Origin: Novosphingobium sp. PP1Y
Lineage (GTDB): Bacteria > Pseudomonadota > Alphaproteobacteria > Sphingomonadales > Sphingomonadaceae
Assembly (NCBI RefSeq): GCF_000253255.1
Contig: NC_015580.1
Span: forward strand, 1,935,001 to 1,999,000
Direction of reading: 5' to 3'
DNA length: 64,000 nucleotides
Below the pieces are notes generated by a model. The model saw nothing but the letters and a program-made list of their open reading frames with translations. It was not told where the DNA came from and ran no database searches. Below, one piece after another: positions 1-7,622 of this stretch. Every line of letters starts with the position of its first letter. Within the stretch, counting starts at the first letter, position 1. Made by a program: the position numbers and the translations under genes.

Positions 1-194
1 AACTCGTTCCTTGCACGACTTGCCATACCGGCAGACCTTGCAAATCCGGTGGACGGAAGCTAAGTCGCATCTTCCTTCCGACAAGCGGATAACATTTGCC
101 CCTCCCGGCCCCGGCCGGGGCGGCGATGTCCCCTAGCCGGAAGAGATGAGAGTTTTTTCTCAGGCATCAGGCAAGAGACACGAGAGCAACTGAC

Positions 195-389
195 ATGGCC
201 AAGACCACTCCCGGCGAATTCATCCGGCAGGTGCGCGCAGAAGCCTCCAAGATTCACTGGCCCTCGCGCCAGGAAACTGTGACGACGGCGATCTTCGTCG
301 GCATCATGACGGTGCTGCTCGCCACGTTCTTTCTTGGAATCGACGCGCTGTTCGGCTGGGTCGTCAGCTCGCTTCTGTCGCTGCTGTGA
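195..389 (+). CDS. secE: Preprotein translocase subunit SecE
   Basis: Small essential subunit of the inner-membrane SecYEG channel, which clamps SecY. The 64-residue product has the short single-membrane-span form usual in alphaproteobacteria. An amphipathic N-terminal stretch carries the typical EASKIHWPSRQE segment (residues 16-27), and one hydrophobic helix follows at about 32-62. The ATG follows a purine-rich AAGAGAC leader. It sits 29 bp before nusG, the near-universal secE-nusG order, so cotranscription is expected. The 194 bp upstream hold no recognisable gene or tRNA. Confidence 0.95.
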   Translation: MAKTTPGEFIRQVRAEASKIHWPSRQETVTTAIFVGIMTVLLATFFLGIDALFGWVVSSLLSLL

Positions 390-418
390 TCGCCTGAAAA
401 CCGGAAGAAGAGAGAACC

Positions 419-955
419 ATGGCCCGTTGGTATATCATCCACGCCTACTCCGGCTTCGAGAACAAGGTTAAGGAAGCGATCCTGGCCGAGGCGGAGCGGA
501 TGGGGCTGTCGCAGCTCGTCGAGGAAGTGCAGGTCCCGCACGAGAACGTCACCGAAGTGAAGCGTGGCAAGAAGGTGCAGGTCGAGCGCAAGACCATGCC
601 CGGCTACGTCCTCGCCAAGCTGACGCTCAACGATGACGTCTATCACCTCGTGAAGAACACCCCGAAGGTCACCGGTTTCCTGGGATCCAGCGGCAAGCCG
701 CAGGCAATCAGCGAGAGCGAGGCCGCGCGCTACTTCGGTGCCGCCGAGGCCGCTGCTGCAGAGCCGCGCAAGCAGATCAACATCGATTACGAGATCGGCG
801 ATTCGGTGAAGGTCCTCGACGGTCCGTTTGCCAGCTTCAACGGTATCGTCGAAGAACTCGATTTCGACAAGAACCGCGTCAAGGTTTCGGTGTCGATCTT
901 CGGCCGCGCCACGCCGGTCGAGCTCGACTTCGAGCACGTCGAACTCAGCAAGTAA
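419..955 (+). CDS. nusG: Transcription termination/antitermination factor NusG
   Basis: Binds RNA polymerase, suppresses pausing and links it to Rho or the ribosome. The 178-residue length is normal. The N-terminal NGN domain opens with RWYIIHAYSGFENKV, and MPGYVLAKL follows near residues 60-68. The C-terminal KOW domain covers about residues 125-178, with VLDGPFASFNGIVEEL. A good SD (AAGAAGAGAG) lies just before the ATG. In most bacteria rplK follows directly; here a gene pair on the opposite strand and two acyltransferase genes intervene. Confidence 0.97.
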   Translation: MARWYIIHAYSGFENKVKEAILAEAERMGLSQLVEEVQVPHENVTEVKRGKKVQVERKTMPGYVLAKLTLNDDVYHLVKNTPKVTGFLGSSGKPQAISESEAARYFGAAEAAAAEPRKQINIDYEIGDSVKVLDGPFASFNGIVEELDFDKNRVKVSVSIFGRATPVELDFEHVELSK

Positions 956-976
956 TCCGTTCCGGCGCCGCGCCTG

Positions 977-1672
977 TCAGGGTGCGGCGTCATACAGCGT
1001 CATCCAGACGCGGGCGCGTTCGGCAAAGCCGAGGTGCCCATAAAGCGCCAGCGCGCTTTCATTGTCCGCATAGCTGTGCAGGAACGGCACGCGGTCTTCT
1101 TCCAGGATATCGGCGATAACCTTGCGCATCAGCCGCGAGGCAATGCCGCGGCCGCGCACTTGAGGCAGGGCGCAGACGCCGCTGACTTCGACGAAGCCGG
1201 GAACCCGCATGCGTTGCCCGGCCATGGCGACGAGCCTGCCGTCTTCGAATATTCCCCAGAACTGTCCGAGGTCTGCGGTACTGTCTGCAAACGGGCCGGG
1301 TTCGGTCAGCCGTGCCAATGCCAGCATCTGCGGGTAGTGGCTGCGGGTCAGCTTTACCATGGCGGTATCGTCGAGGGCAGGGCGGTTCCCCGTAAAGACG
1401 AGCTGGATTCCCTGGCGGCGCTTGGTCACGCGCGTTCCTTCGGGCTCCATCGCTTGCCCGGCCTCTTGTTCCATTTCGACGATGAATAGGGCGCCGTGCT
1501 TCCGGATGAGAGCGGAAAGATCCGCCTGGCTCTCCGGCGAACGGTCCTGCGTTGCCGCGAGCGGACCGATGTCCGGACGGTAGCGCCGGGCCTTGCCCGA
1601 TCCGATGGCATATCCTGCCTGCTCGCCGGTCAGGGCATTCCAGATGAGACGGTCGAGGACATGCTCGCTCAT
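977..1672 (-). CDS. GNAT family N-acetyltransferase
   Basis: Predicted acetyl-CoA-dependent N-acetyltransferase of 231 residues. The C-terminal half carries the GNAT core: FWGIFEDGRLVAMAG, then VSGVCALPQVRGRGIASRL with the pyrophosphate-binding RGRGIA loop, then a DNESALALYGHLGF motif typical of FR47-like/GNAT C-termini. The substrate cannot be read from sequence. The start is the ATG overlapping the stop of the upstream marR gene by ATGA (1669-1672). The same frame stays open further upstream, but that would run far into marR. Translational coupling suggests that the MarR protein controls this enzyme or shares its ligand. Confidence 0.85.
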   Translation of the reverse strand: MSEHVLDRLIWNALTGEQAGYAIGSGKARRYRPDIGPLAATQDRSPESQADLSALIRKHGALFIVEMEQEAGQAMEPEGTRVTKRRQGIQLVFTGNRPALDDTAMVKLTRSHYPQMLALARLTEPGPFADSTADLGQFWGIFEDGRLVAMAGQRMRVPGFVEVSGVCALPQVRGRGIASRLMRKVIADILEEDRVPFLHSYADNESALALYGHLGFAERARVWMTLYDAAP

Positions 1673-2184
1673 GCTCCGATCCCTTGATTGCGCATGGCGC
1701 GCAGGCGCTGTTCGAACGGGCTCCTTTCCAGGGCTTGGTCGAGGCGAGCGAGATGGCCCAGCAGGTCGTCCGGAGGGCCTTCGCACAAGTCGGCCACGGC
1801 GCGCTGCACAAGCGGGAATACATGGAGCTGAACGCGGGAGAGAAGTGTGCGCCCGGCTTCGCTCAGGGCATAGGCACGCAGGCGCTGGTCGCCATCGTTC
1901 AATACCGGCTCGATCAGCCCCTCGGCCAGCAGCTTGCCGATGCCGCGGGTGATGCCGGGCTGGCTCAGGTCAAGGCGCCGGGCCAGCGCGCCGACAGTCA
2001 TCGGTCCGTGTTCCAGGGCGACAATGATGGGAAACTGGGCGGGTTGCAGGGTGATGCCTTCCAGCCCTGCCAGTTCGGACACGCCTGTCTGCAAACGTTC
2101 GCCAAGTCGGCGAAATCGGCTTCCCAGACACAGGAATCCAAGCTCGGCAATCAAGTCTTCAGCCTTGGTATCATCACTTTTCAT
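1669..2184 (-). CDS. MarR family transcriptional regulator
   Basis: Winged-helix regulator of 171 residues. The recognition region is MTVGALARRLDLSQPGITRG (about residues 62-81), and the wing follows with GLIEPVLNDGDQRLRAYALS, the conserved MarR D-R-R-type hairpin. Long helices on both sides would form the dimer interface. It is first in a two-gene operon with the GNAT gene. The 167 bp between its start and the next gene (2185-2351) are AT-rich compared with the surroundings and probably hold divergent promoters. MarR proteins usually repress themselves and neighbours in response to small phenolic or oxidative signals; the ligand here is unknown. Confidence 0.88.
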   Translation of the reverse strand: MKSDDTKAEDLIAELGFLCLGSRFRRLGERLQTGVSELAGLEGITLQPAQFPIIVALEHGPMTVGALARRLDLSQPGITRGIGKLLAEGLIEPVLNDGDQRLRAYALSEAGRTLLSRVQLHVFPLVQRAVADLCEGPPDDLLGHLARLDQALERSPFEQRLRAMRNQGIGA

Positions 2185-2285
2185 ACCATGCTATATACCT
2201 CAGTATGCAATGATCCGCAATTGCCCTTTTTGCATTGAATAACGCAGGCAATGACAGCAAATTTCTATATTTATCATAGATTTAT

Positions 2286-2304
2286 ATATCGCTTAGCGCG
2301 ATAT
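2286..2304. repeat. Inverted repeat in marR/acyltransferase divergent region
   Basis: ATATCGC and GCGATAT form a perfect 7-bp inverted repeat separated by 5 nt. It lies in an AT-rich stretch 48 bp before the acyltransferase start. It has the size of a dimeric-regulator operator; no T-tract follows, so it is not a terminator. That MarR binds here is inference only. Confidence 0.3.
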
Positions 2305-2351
2305 TAACTAATCGATCGCTACCCTGTTCGGAACATTCGGGGGAATCGAAG

Positions 2352-3428
2352 ATGCGACAAACGCACGACGCGTTTGGAGGGGGCGTGGTCCGATTGGGGC
2401 AACTCGACGGCCTTCGCGGCATTGCCGTTCTGGTCATTGTTCTTGGCTACCAGGCGCAGGCCCTCTTCGCGGCAGGCTCGTTCGACCATGCGGGACCGGT
2501 GATCGGCTGGCTTCATGCCTGGGGCTGGAGCATCGTCGACCTGTTCTTCGTCATCTCCGGCTTCATCTTCGCGCACATCTACGTCGGGGGGCGAGGGCTT
2601 GGCAGTCGCGATGAACTGGTGTCGTTCACCTTCGGCCGCGTGGCGCGGCTCTATCCCCTGCATCTCTTACTGCTGATACTGTGCGCCGCGCTCTATTGGG
2701 GCGCTCCGCAGAATGGCGAGGCCGCGCTGTTGACCCACCTGCTTATGTTGCAGGGACTGGTGCAGCCGGCAGTGCAGTCCTTCAACCCTGCCGCGTGGCT
2801 CCTATCGGTCGAGGCGATCTGCTGCGGCTTCTTCGGGCTGGCGCTTCATGCCGGACGACCGACGCTGCTCAAGTTTTCGGTCGCTGCCATTTTCGTAAGT
2901 ACGGTCTTCGTCCTCACTTTCGGTCTGCCGGGAGGGCCGTGGAACCAGGACCTGCTGATGCGCGGCATTCTTGGCTTCTTCATCGGCCAGATCCTGTGGC
3001 GGCGACGGGTTGAGCTTCGCAAGTCCTCCCCGCTCTTGCTTTCGGTCATCTTCGTGCTCGCGATTGCGCTGGATATGGGCAACGTCAGCCCGCTCCTGCC
3101 GCTCAGTCTCCTTGCCTGGCCGTCCCTGCTGCTGCTGGCCCTGCGCATTCCGCTGCTGGAAAGCCGCGTCCTGCTCTGGCTGGGCGATCGCAGCTACGCG
3201 ATTTTTCTGGTCCATGTGCCCCTGCTCGATTTGATCGTGCGGATCATCGGCAGGCAGGAAGGCAGCGGCTGGTTCATGCTCGGGGCGACCCTCCTTTACG
3301 GGCTGGCCGTCCTGATCGCGTCCGAACTTCTCTATCTGCTTGCCGAGGTGCCGACCCGGCGACTTGTGCGCGGCCGCATCGATATGCGCGATGTCGGCTT
3401 AACCCGGGCGTTACCGAGCAGGGGCTAA
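2352..3428 (+). CDS. Acyltransferase-3 family membrane protein (first paralogue)
   Basis: Multi-spanning inner-membrane protein of 358 residues from the acyltransferase-3 (OafA/NodX-like) family, which transfers acetyl or acyl groups to extracytoplasmic sugars. It starts with the family signature QLDGLRGIAVL (17-27) and contains VDLFFVISGFIFAHIY and about ten hydrophobic segments. Its closest relative is the next gene. In the N-terminal helix, where the family and the paralogue have a His (YHAQ), this protein has YQAQ with Gln34. If that His is essential here as in OafA, this copy may be inactive or altered. A GGGGGAAT leader precedes the ATG. Confidence 0.85.
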   Translation: MRQTHDAFGGGVVRLGQLDGLRGIAVLVIVLGYQAQALFAAGSFDHAGPVIGWLHAWGWSIVDLFFVISGFIFAHIYVGGRGLGSRDELVSFTFGRVARLYPLHLLLLILCAALYWGAPQNGEAALLTHLLMLQGLVQPAVQSFNPAAWLLSVEAICCGFFGLALHAGRPTLLKFSVAAIFVSTVFVLTFGLPGGPWNQDLLMRGILGFFIGQILWRRRVELRKSSPLLLSVIFVLAIALDMGNVSPLLPLSLLAWPSLLLLALRIPLLESRVLLWLGDRSYAIFLVHVPLLDLIVRIIGRQEGSGWFMLGATLLYGLAVLIASELLYLLAEVPTRRLVRGRIDMRDVGLTRALPSRG

Positions 3429-3454
3429 GAGCCGCCAGTCAATGAGGAGTTGAA

Positions 3455-4546
3455 ATGGATCGGGCGGCAGATGGGCCAGGGCGCGATGTCGGGAGGCTGA
3501 TACGTCTCGACGGATTGCGCGGGCTGGCGGCCTGCGGTGTCGCATTTCTCTACCACGCGCAGCAGCTGTTCCTCCCGGGGATGCATGGAAACGAGCCGCG
3601 TCTCTATGACTGGTTTCACGACTGGGGCTGGACTCTCGTCGATCTGTTCTTCCTCATTTCCGGCTATATCTTCGCGCATGTCTATCTGGGAGAGAACGCG
3701 GAAGAGGGCGGTCAACCCCTGACCCGCGGCGGGTTGCTGGATTTTGCCGTCGCACGCTTTGCCCGGCTCTATCCCCTGCATCTGCTGACGCTGCTGGTCT
3801 GCGCTGCCCTGTTCTTCACGGCGCCGGGCAATACCGCAATCGCCTTCGGGGCGCATCTGATGATGCTGCAGGCTTTCGTTCAGCCCGTTGCCCATACTTT
3901 CAACGGGCCGAGTTGGTCGATTTCGGTTGAGGTGATTTGCTACGTGCTCTTCGCCCTGGGCGCGGCGGGTGGCCGCAGGACACTGCGGCTGGTGACGGCG
4001 TTTGCTATCGTGGGAGCCCTCGCGCATTTCGTGCTGCAGGGGCGGGCTGGCGGTCCGTGGGTCGGTGACGGTCTGCCGCGCGGGCTCCTCGGCTTCTTTC
4101 TTGGGCAAGTCATGTGGCATTGCCGCGCGCGACTGTCGCAGGCGTCGAGTGCGCTGCTGGTCTGCATGCTGGCCTTCGGGCTTGCTCTCGACATGGGCGG
4201 GCGCAGTTCGCTGCTGCCGCTTACGCTTTATGCCTGGCCCGCCGTCCTGCTGCTGAGCTTGCGCGCGCCTTTCATGGGCAGTGCACCCATGCAGTGGTTG
4301 GGAGACCGCAGCTACGGGATCTATCTGATCCACATGCCGGTCCTGCAACTTTTCCAGTCACGGCTCGGTGAATTGCCTGGAAAAGGAACGACGCAACTCG
4401 TCGTGATCGCTGCATTCGCAGGCACGGTCCTCATCCTCGCGGACCTGTGCTATCGCCTGGTCGAGCAGCCGAGCCGCCGCGCGATCCGGCGCACCTGGCT
4501 GCGCCGCAGGCGGAACATCGGCGCAGGTATGGCCAGTCCTGTCTGA
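3455..4546 (+). CDS. Acyltransferase-3 family membrane protein (second paralogue)
   Basis: 363-residue paralogue of the preceding protein with the same architecture: RLDGLRGLAA at 17-26, His34 in LYHAQQLF, and VDLFFLISGYIFAHVY. Repeated TM helices and a C-terminal ALGDRSY-type segment (WLGDRSYGIYLIHMPVL) follow. It keeps the N-terminal His expected for catalysis. It starts 26 bp after the first gene with a strong GAGGAG SD, so the two are probably cotranscribed. A surface polysaccharide or lipid is the likely acceptor by family; nothing nearby identifies it. Confidence 0.87.
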   Translation: MDRAADGPGRDVGRLIRLDGLRGLAACGVAFLYHAQQLFLPGMHGNEPRLYDWFHDWGWTLVDLFFLISGYIFAHVYLGENAEEGGQPLTRGGLLDFAVARFARLYPLHLLTLLVCAALFFTAPGNTAIAFGAHLMMLQAFVQPVAHTFNGPSWSISVEVICYVLFALGAAGGRRTLRLVTAFAIVGALAHFVLQGRAGGPWVGDGLPRGLLGFFLGQVMWHCRARLSQASSALLVCMLAFGLALDMGGRSSLLPLTLYAWPAVLLLSLRAPFMGSAPMQWLGDRSYGIYLIHMPVLQLFQSRLGELPGKGTTQLVVIAAFAGTVLILADLCYRLVEQPSRRAIRRTWLRRRRNIGAGMASPV

Positions 4547-4755
4547 TCAGGCGGTCCGGCGAGCGCCGTCGGACCATACAACTCATGCTTTCCTTTTCTC
4601 CCGATATCGTTTAGGGGCGCGCCCTTCGGATCGGCCTTGCCGATGCGATTCCCGGCGGGAGGATGCTTGGCGCATCCGTCATACCGCTAAACATGAGTGC
4701 CCGATCTCGCGGATTTGCGCGGGGTCTGGCGCGAAAGTGTGAAAGGAGCGGCCTC

Positions 4756-5187
4756 ATGGCCAAGAAGATCGAAGGTTACATCAAGCTGCAGGTGCCTGCC
4801 GGCGCCGCAAATCCCTCTCCGCCGATCGGCCCTGCCCTGGGTCAGCGCGGCGTGAACATCATGGAATTCTGCAAGGCGTTCAATGCCGCCACGCAGGAGA
4901 TGGAAAAGGGCATGCCGATCCCGACCATCATCACGGTCTATGCGGATCGCAGCTTCACGTTCGTCACCAAGACCCCGCCTGCCACCTTCCTCATCAAGAA
5001 GGCCGCCAACCTCAAGTCCGGCTCGAAGGAGCCCGGCAAGGTTTCGGCCGGAAAGATCGCGCGCTCGAAGCTGTCCGAGATCGCCGAGATCAAGATGAAG
5101 GACCTCAACGCCAACGACATCGAAGCGGCTACCCGCATCATCGAAGGCTCGGCCCGCGCGATGGGCCTCGAAGTGGTGGAGGGCTGA
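4756..5187 (+). CDS. rplK: 50S ribosomal protein L11
   Basis: L11 forms the stalk base with 23S rRNA and acts in factor binding. The 143-residue product starts MAKKIEGYIKLQVPAG, continues with the conserved PPIGPALGQRGVNIMEFC proline-rich linker, and ends with the rRNA-binding C-terminal domain (KMKDLNANDIEAATRIIEG). The chosen ATG has an ideal AAGGAG SD 8 nt upstream. The frame is open for 93 bp further upstream, but those residues do not match L11. The gene is 4 bp from rplA. Confidence 0.97.
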   Translation: MAKKIEGYIKLQVPAGAANPSPPIGPALGQRGVNIMEFCKAFNAATQEMEKGMPIPTIITVYADRSFTFVTKTPPATFLIKKAANLKSGSKEPGKVSAGKIARSKLSEIAEIKMKDLNANDIEAATRIIEGSARAMGLEVVEG

Positions 5188-5191
5188 TTCC

Positions 5192-5893
5192 ATGGCAAAG
5201 CTGAACAAGAAGCAGAAGACGCTCACCGAAAAGCTGGGCGACAACCAGAAGCACTACCCCGTCGGTGAGGCTCTGACGCTGCTGCGCGAACTCAAGACCA
5301 CCAAGTTCGACGAGACCGTCGAAGTCGCGATGAACCTGGGCGTCGACCCGCGCCACGCCGACCAGATGGTCCGTGGCATGGTTTCGCTCCCGGCCGGCAC
5401 CGGCAAGACCGTCAAGGTCGCCGTGTTCGCCAAGGGCGACAAGGCCGAGGCCGCTCTGGCTGCCGGCGCCGACAAGGTGGGTGCCGAGGACCTCATGGAA
5501 GACATGCAGGCCGGCAACCTCGACTACGACCGCGTCATTGCCACTCCGGACATGATGGGCGTCGTCGGTCGTCTGGGTAAGCTGCTGGGCCCCAAGGGTC
5601 TGATGCCGAACCCGAAGCTGGGCACCGTCACCCCGAATGTGGAGCAGGCCGTGAAGGACGCCAAGGGCGGCCAGATCGAGTTCCGCGTCGAGAAGCAGGG
5701 CATCATCCACGCCGGCATCGGCAAGATGTCGTTCTCGGACGCCGACCTGCAGAAGAACTTCGACGCGTTCGTCGACGCGATCGTCAAGGCCAAGCCCTCG
5801 GGCGCCAAGGGCAAGTACGTTCGCAAGATCTCGCTGTCCTCGTCGATGGGCCCCGGCCTCAAGATCGACACGACCGAGGTTGCCGGCGCCTGA
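5192..5893 (+). CDS. rplA: 50S ribosomal protein L1
   Basis: L1 (233 residues) forms the mobile L1 stalk and often autoregulates the rplKA operon. The sequence contains GVDPRHADQMVRGMVSLPAGTGK and the canonical GKLLGPKGLMPNPKLGTVT segment. It starts 4 bp after the rplK stop, so translational coupling is likely. A perfect intrinsic terminator follows 31 bp after the stop, so rplJL are not in this transcript. Confidence 0.97.
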   Translation: MAKLNKKQKTLTEKLGDNQKHYPVGEALTLLRELKTTKFDETVEVAMNLGVDPRHADQMVRGMVSLPAGTGKTVKVAVFAKGDKAEAALAAGADKVGAEDLMEDMQAGNLDYDRVIATPDMMGVVGRLGKLLGPKGLMPNPKLGTVTPNVEQAVKDAKGGQIEFRVEKQGIIHAGIGKMSFSDADLQKNFDAFVDAIVKAKPSGAKGKYVRKISLSSSMGPGLKIDTTEVAGA

Positions 5894-5924
5894 TTCCTTC
5901 AGGACCGGACAAACGGTTAGGAAC

Positions 5925-5956
5925 GGGCCGGCGAGGGAAACCTTGCCGGCCCTTTT
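5925..5956 (+). terminator. Intrinsic terminator of rplKA
   Basis: GGGCCGGC (5925-5932) pairs perfectly with GCCGGCCC (5945-5952) and is followed by TTTT. It lies between rplA and the convergent methyltransferase gene. Confidence 0.85.
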
Positions 5957-5978
5957 CTTTGTCTGAAGCCTTCCGGCC

Positions 5979-6668
5979 TCAGTCCGCTTCGATCAGCAAG
6001 GTGTCGATGGTGAACGAGCCGTCCGCCTCGATCTTGAAGTGCTGCGCAACTTCGCGGCAGGCAGCGGCCTGCAGGGTGCGGATCGCGGCGCATCGCTGCG
6101 GGGGCGTGCGCATGCGGCCCGTCCAGTCGGCTAAGTCCATCCGCAAGCGCCCCGTCGTCACGGTGCGGACCCGAAATCCGGCGCCTTCCAGCATCGCGGT
6201 CCACTGCAGGGCCGTGTAGTCGCGCACGTGCGACAGGTCGCGAAGCAGTTCCACGGCTTGCAGGAAGGTGTCGGCGAGGGGCAGGGCAGGGGCGACGACA
6301 TCACTGAAAACCGCTACCGCGCCCGGGGAAAGGACGCGCCGGGCTTCGCGAATGCCCTGCACGGCGTCGTGCCAATGATGGGTTGAAAAGCGGCAGGCCA
6401 GAAAATCGAATGAGTCATCGGCGAAGGGCAGGTCTTCGGCCGCTGCCACTTGCGTACGGATCGTTGGCAGGTTCCGTTGCTCCGCCTCGCGGGCGATCTG
6501 CTCGATCATTTGCGCGGACAGGTCGCAGGCGGCGACTTCCCGCACGTGGGGTGCAACGGCGTAACTCAGATGGCCGCCTCCCGCCCCCAGGTCCAGCGCG
6601 CGAGTGGGCCTGTAAGTCTGGGCGATTGCGGCAATTCGAGCGAGGTCCTTGGCCTGTGCGTGAACCAT
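5979..6668 (-). CDS. Class I SAM-dependent methyltransferase (UbiE/Methyltransf_11 type)
   Basis: Small-molecule methyltransferase. The SAM-binding motif I is ALDLGAGGGHLSYAV near residue 24, followed by CDLSAQMI (motif post-I) and the FADDSFDFLACRFSTHHW segment common in UbiE-like proteins. The substrate is unknown. The coordinates use the first standard start codon, giving 229 residues. The frame continues 23 codons upstream with plausible homologous sequence (DRQFGLNAQSYVTS) to an ATA codon at 6737-6735, 7 nt after a perfect AAGGAG. The true start may therefore be that ATA, giving 252 residues. Confidence 0.85.
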   Translation of the reverse strand: MVHAQAKDLARIAAIAQTYRPTRALDLGAGGGHLSYAVAPHVREVAACDLSAQMIEQIAREAEQRNLPTIRTQVAAAEDLPFADDSFDFLACRFSTHHWHDAVQGIREARRVLSPGAVAVFSDVVAPALPLADTFLQAVELLRDLSHVRDYTALQWTAMLEGAGFRVRTVTTGRLRMDLADWTGRMRTPPQRCAAIRTLQAAACREVAQHFKIEADGSFTIDTLLIEAD

Positions 6669-6777
6669 ACTGGTGACGTATGATTGCGCATTTAAGCCAA
6701 ATTGGCGGTCGATCAGGTCGAAATGGTCGGTTGGTATGGAAAGTCTCCTTGTCAGACCGCCTTCATCGCTTCATTAG

Positions 6778-6807
6778 CCTGTTACAATGGACATCATTAT
6801 CCTGTTA
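6778..6807. promoter_or_regulatory. Direct repeats CCTGTTA in the divergent promoter region
   Basis: CCTGTTA occurs at 6778-6784 and again at 6801-6807, 23 bp apart start to start, roughly two helical turns. They lie between the methyltransferase and the HTH regulator. The second copy runs into a TATAAAT sequence 12 bp before the regulator's ATG. Autoregulator binding is a reasonable guess. Confidence 0.35.
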
Positions 6808-6818
6808 TAAATAGAATC

Positions 6819-7622
6819 ATGCCATCCTCTGACCAACGCGCACTGCTCGGAGCCTTCGTCCGTGCCAGAAGGCAAAGCCTTGCTCCTGAAGGTCATGGTC
6901 GCCGCCGCCGTACCCCGGGTTTGAGGCGCGAGGAACTTGCAGCGCGCGCTGCCATCGGTACGACCTGGATCGCGTGGATCGAGCAGGGCCGGGACGTCAG
7001 GCCTTCGGCAGAGACATTGTCGCGTCTCGCCGATGGGCTGAATCTGTCGGCGGCCGAGCGCAGCTATCTGTTCGAACTGGCCCAGCGGCACGATCCGTCG
7101 CGGCCACCGTCGGCGCAGGCGATGTCCTCCGCCCCCGATGCACTGGCTCATCTCGTGGATGCCCTGCCTTGGCCTGCCTATGCGTTAGACCCTGCCTGGA
7201 CCGTCTGCGTGGCCAATGGCGCAGCGCGGCGCCTCTTTACCGGGCTTTTCGACGAAGGTGACGTGGCCCCAAACCTCCTCGTCTATGTCTTCACCCACCC
7301 GGCGGCGCGCGATCTCCTGCCCGATCATGACATGCGCGCGCGGCGCATTCTTGCCGAGTTCCGCCGGGATTTTGCGAAGTCGGTCGGCGACCCACGCGTG
7401 CAGCAACTGGTCGATTGGCTGAAGGCGAACAGTCAGTTGTTCCTTGACGGATGGGAAGACCAGAGCGTGCTGGCGCGCGAAGGTGGAACGCGGGTCTTTC
7501 AGCATGGCCTGGACGGGCTCTTGCATTTTTCTCAGCACACCCTCGCAGACGTTGAGCGAGGGGACTTCCGCTTCGTTTACCTGCGACCTGCGTCGGTCGG
7601 AATGTCCAGCGCAGCGGCCTGA
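6819..7622 (+). CDS. Helix-turn-helix regulator with MmyB-like ligand domain
   Basis: XRE-type regulator of 267 residues. The N-terminal HTH (about residues 8-70) reads LGAFVRARRQSLAP then TPGLRREELAARAAIGTTW, diagnostic of the MmyB/actinorhodin-type family. A PAS-like ligand domain follows (PWPAYALDPAWTVCVANGAARRLF). These regulators often sit beside a short-chain dehydrogenase or methyltransferase they control; here the divergent methyltransferase is the likely target. No SD precedes the ATG and TATAAAT lies only about 7 bp upstream, so a leaderless transcript or a different start is possible. The 3' end overlaps the convergent downstream gene by 46 bp. Confidence 0.85.
   Translation: MPSSDQRALLGAFVRARRQSLAPEGHGRRRRTPGLRREELAARAAIGTTWIAWIEQGRDVRPSAETLSRLADGLNLSAAERSYLFELAQRHDPSRPPSAQAMSSAPDALAHLVDALPWPAYALDPAWTVCVANGAARRLFTGLFDEGDVAPNLLVYVFTHPAARDLLPDHDMRARRILAEFRRDFAKSVGDPRVQQLVDWLKANSQLFLDGWEDQSVLAREGGTRVFQHGLDGLLHFSQHTLADVERGDFRFVYLRPASVGMSSAAA

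Noticed and set aside
1..194. tRNA-Trp commonly found upstream of secE
   Set aside because: No cloverleaf can be folded in these bases; it may lie outside the window.
4547..4755. L11 leader/autoregulatory structure before rplK
   Set aside because: The L1-binding mimic expected in rplKA leaders could not be recognised by eye; only a good SD is supported.
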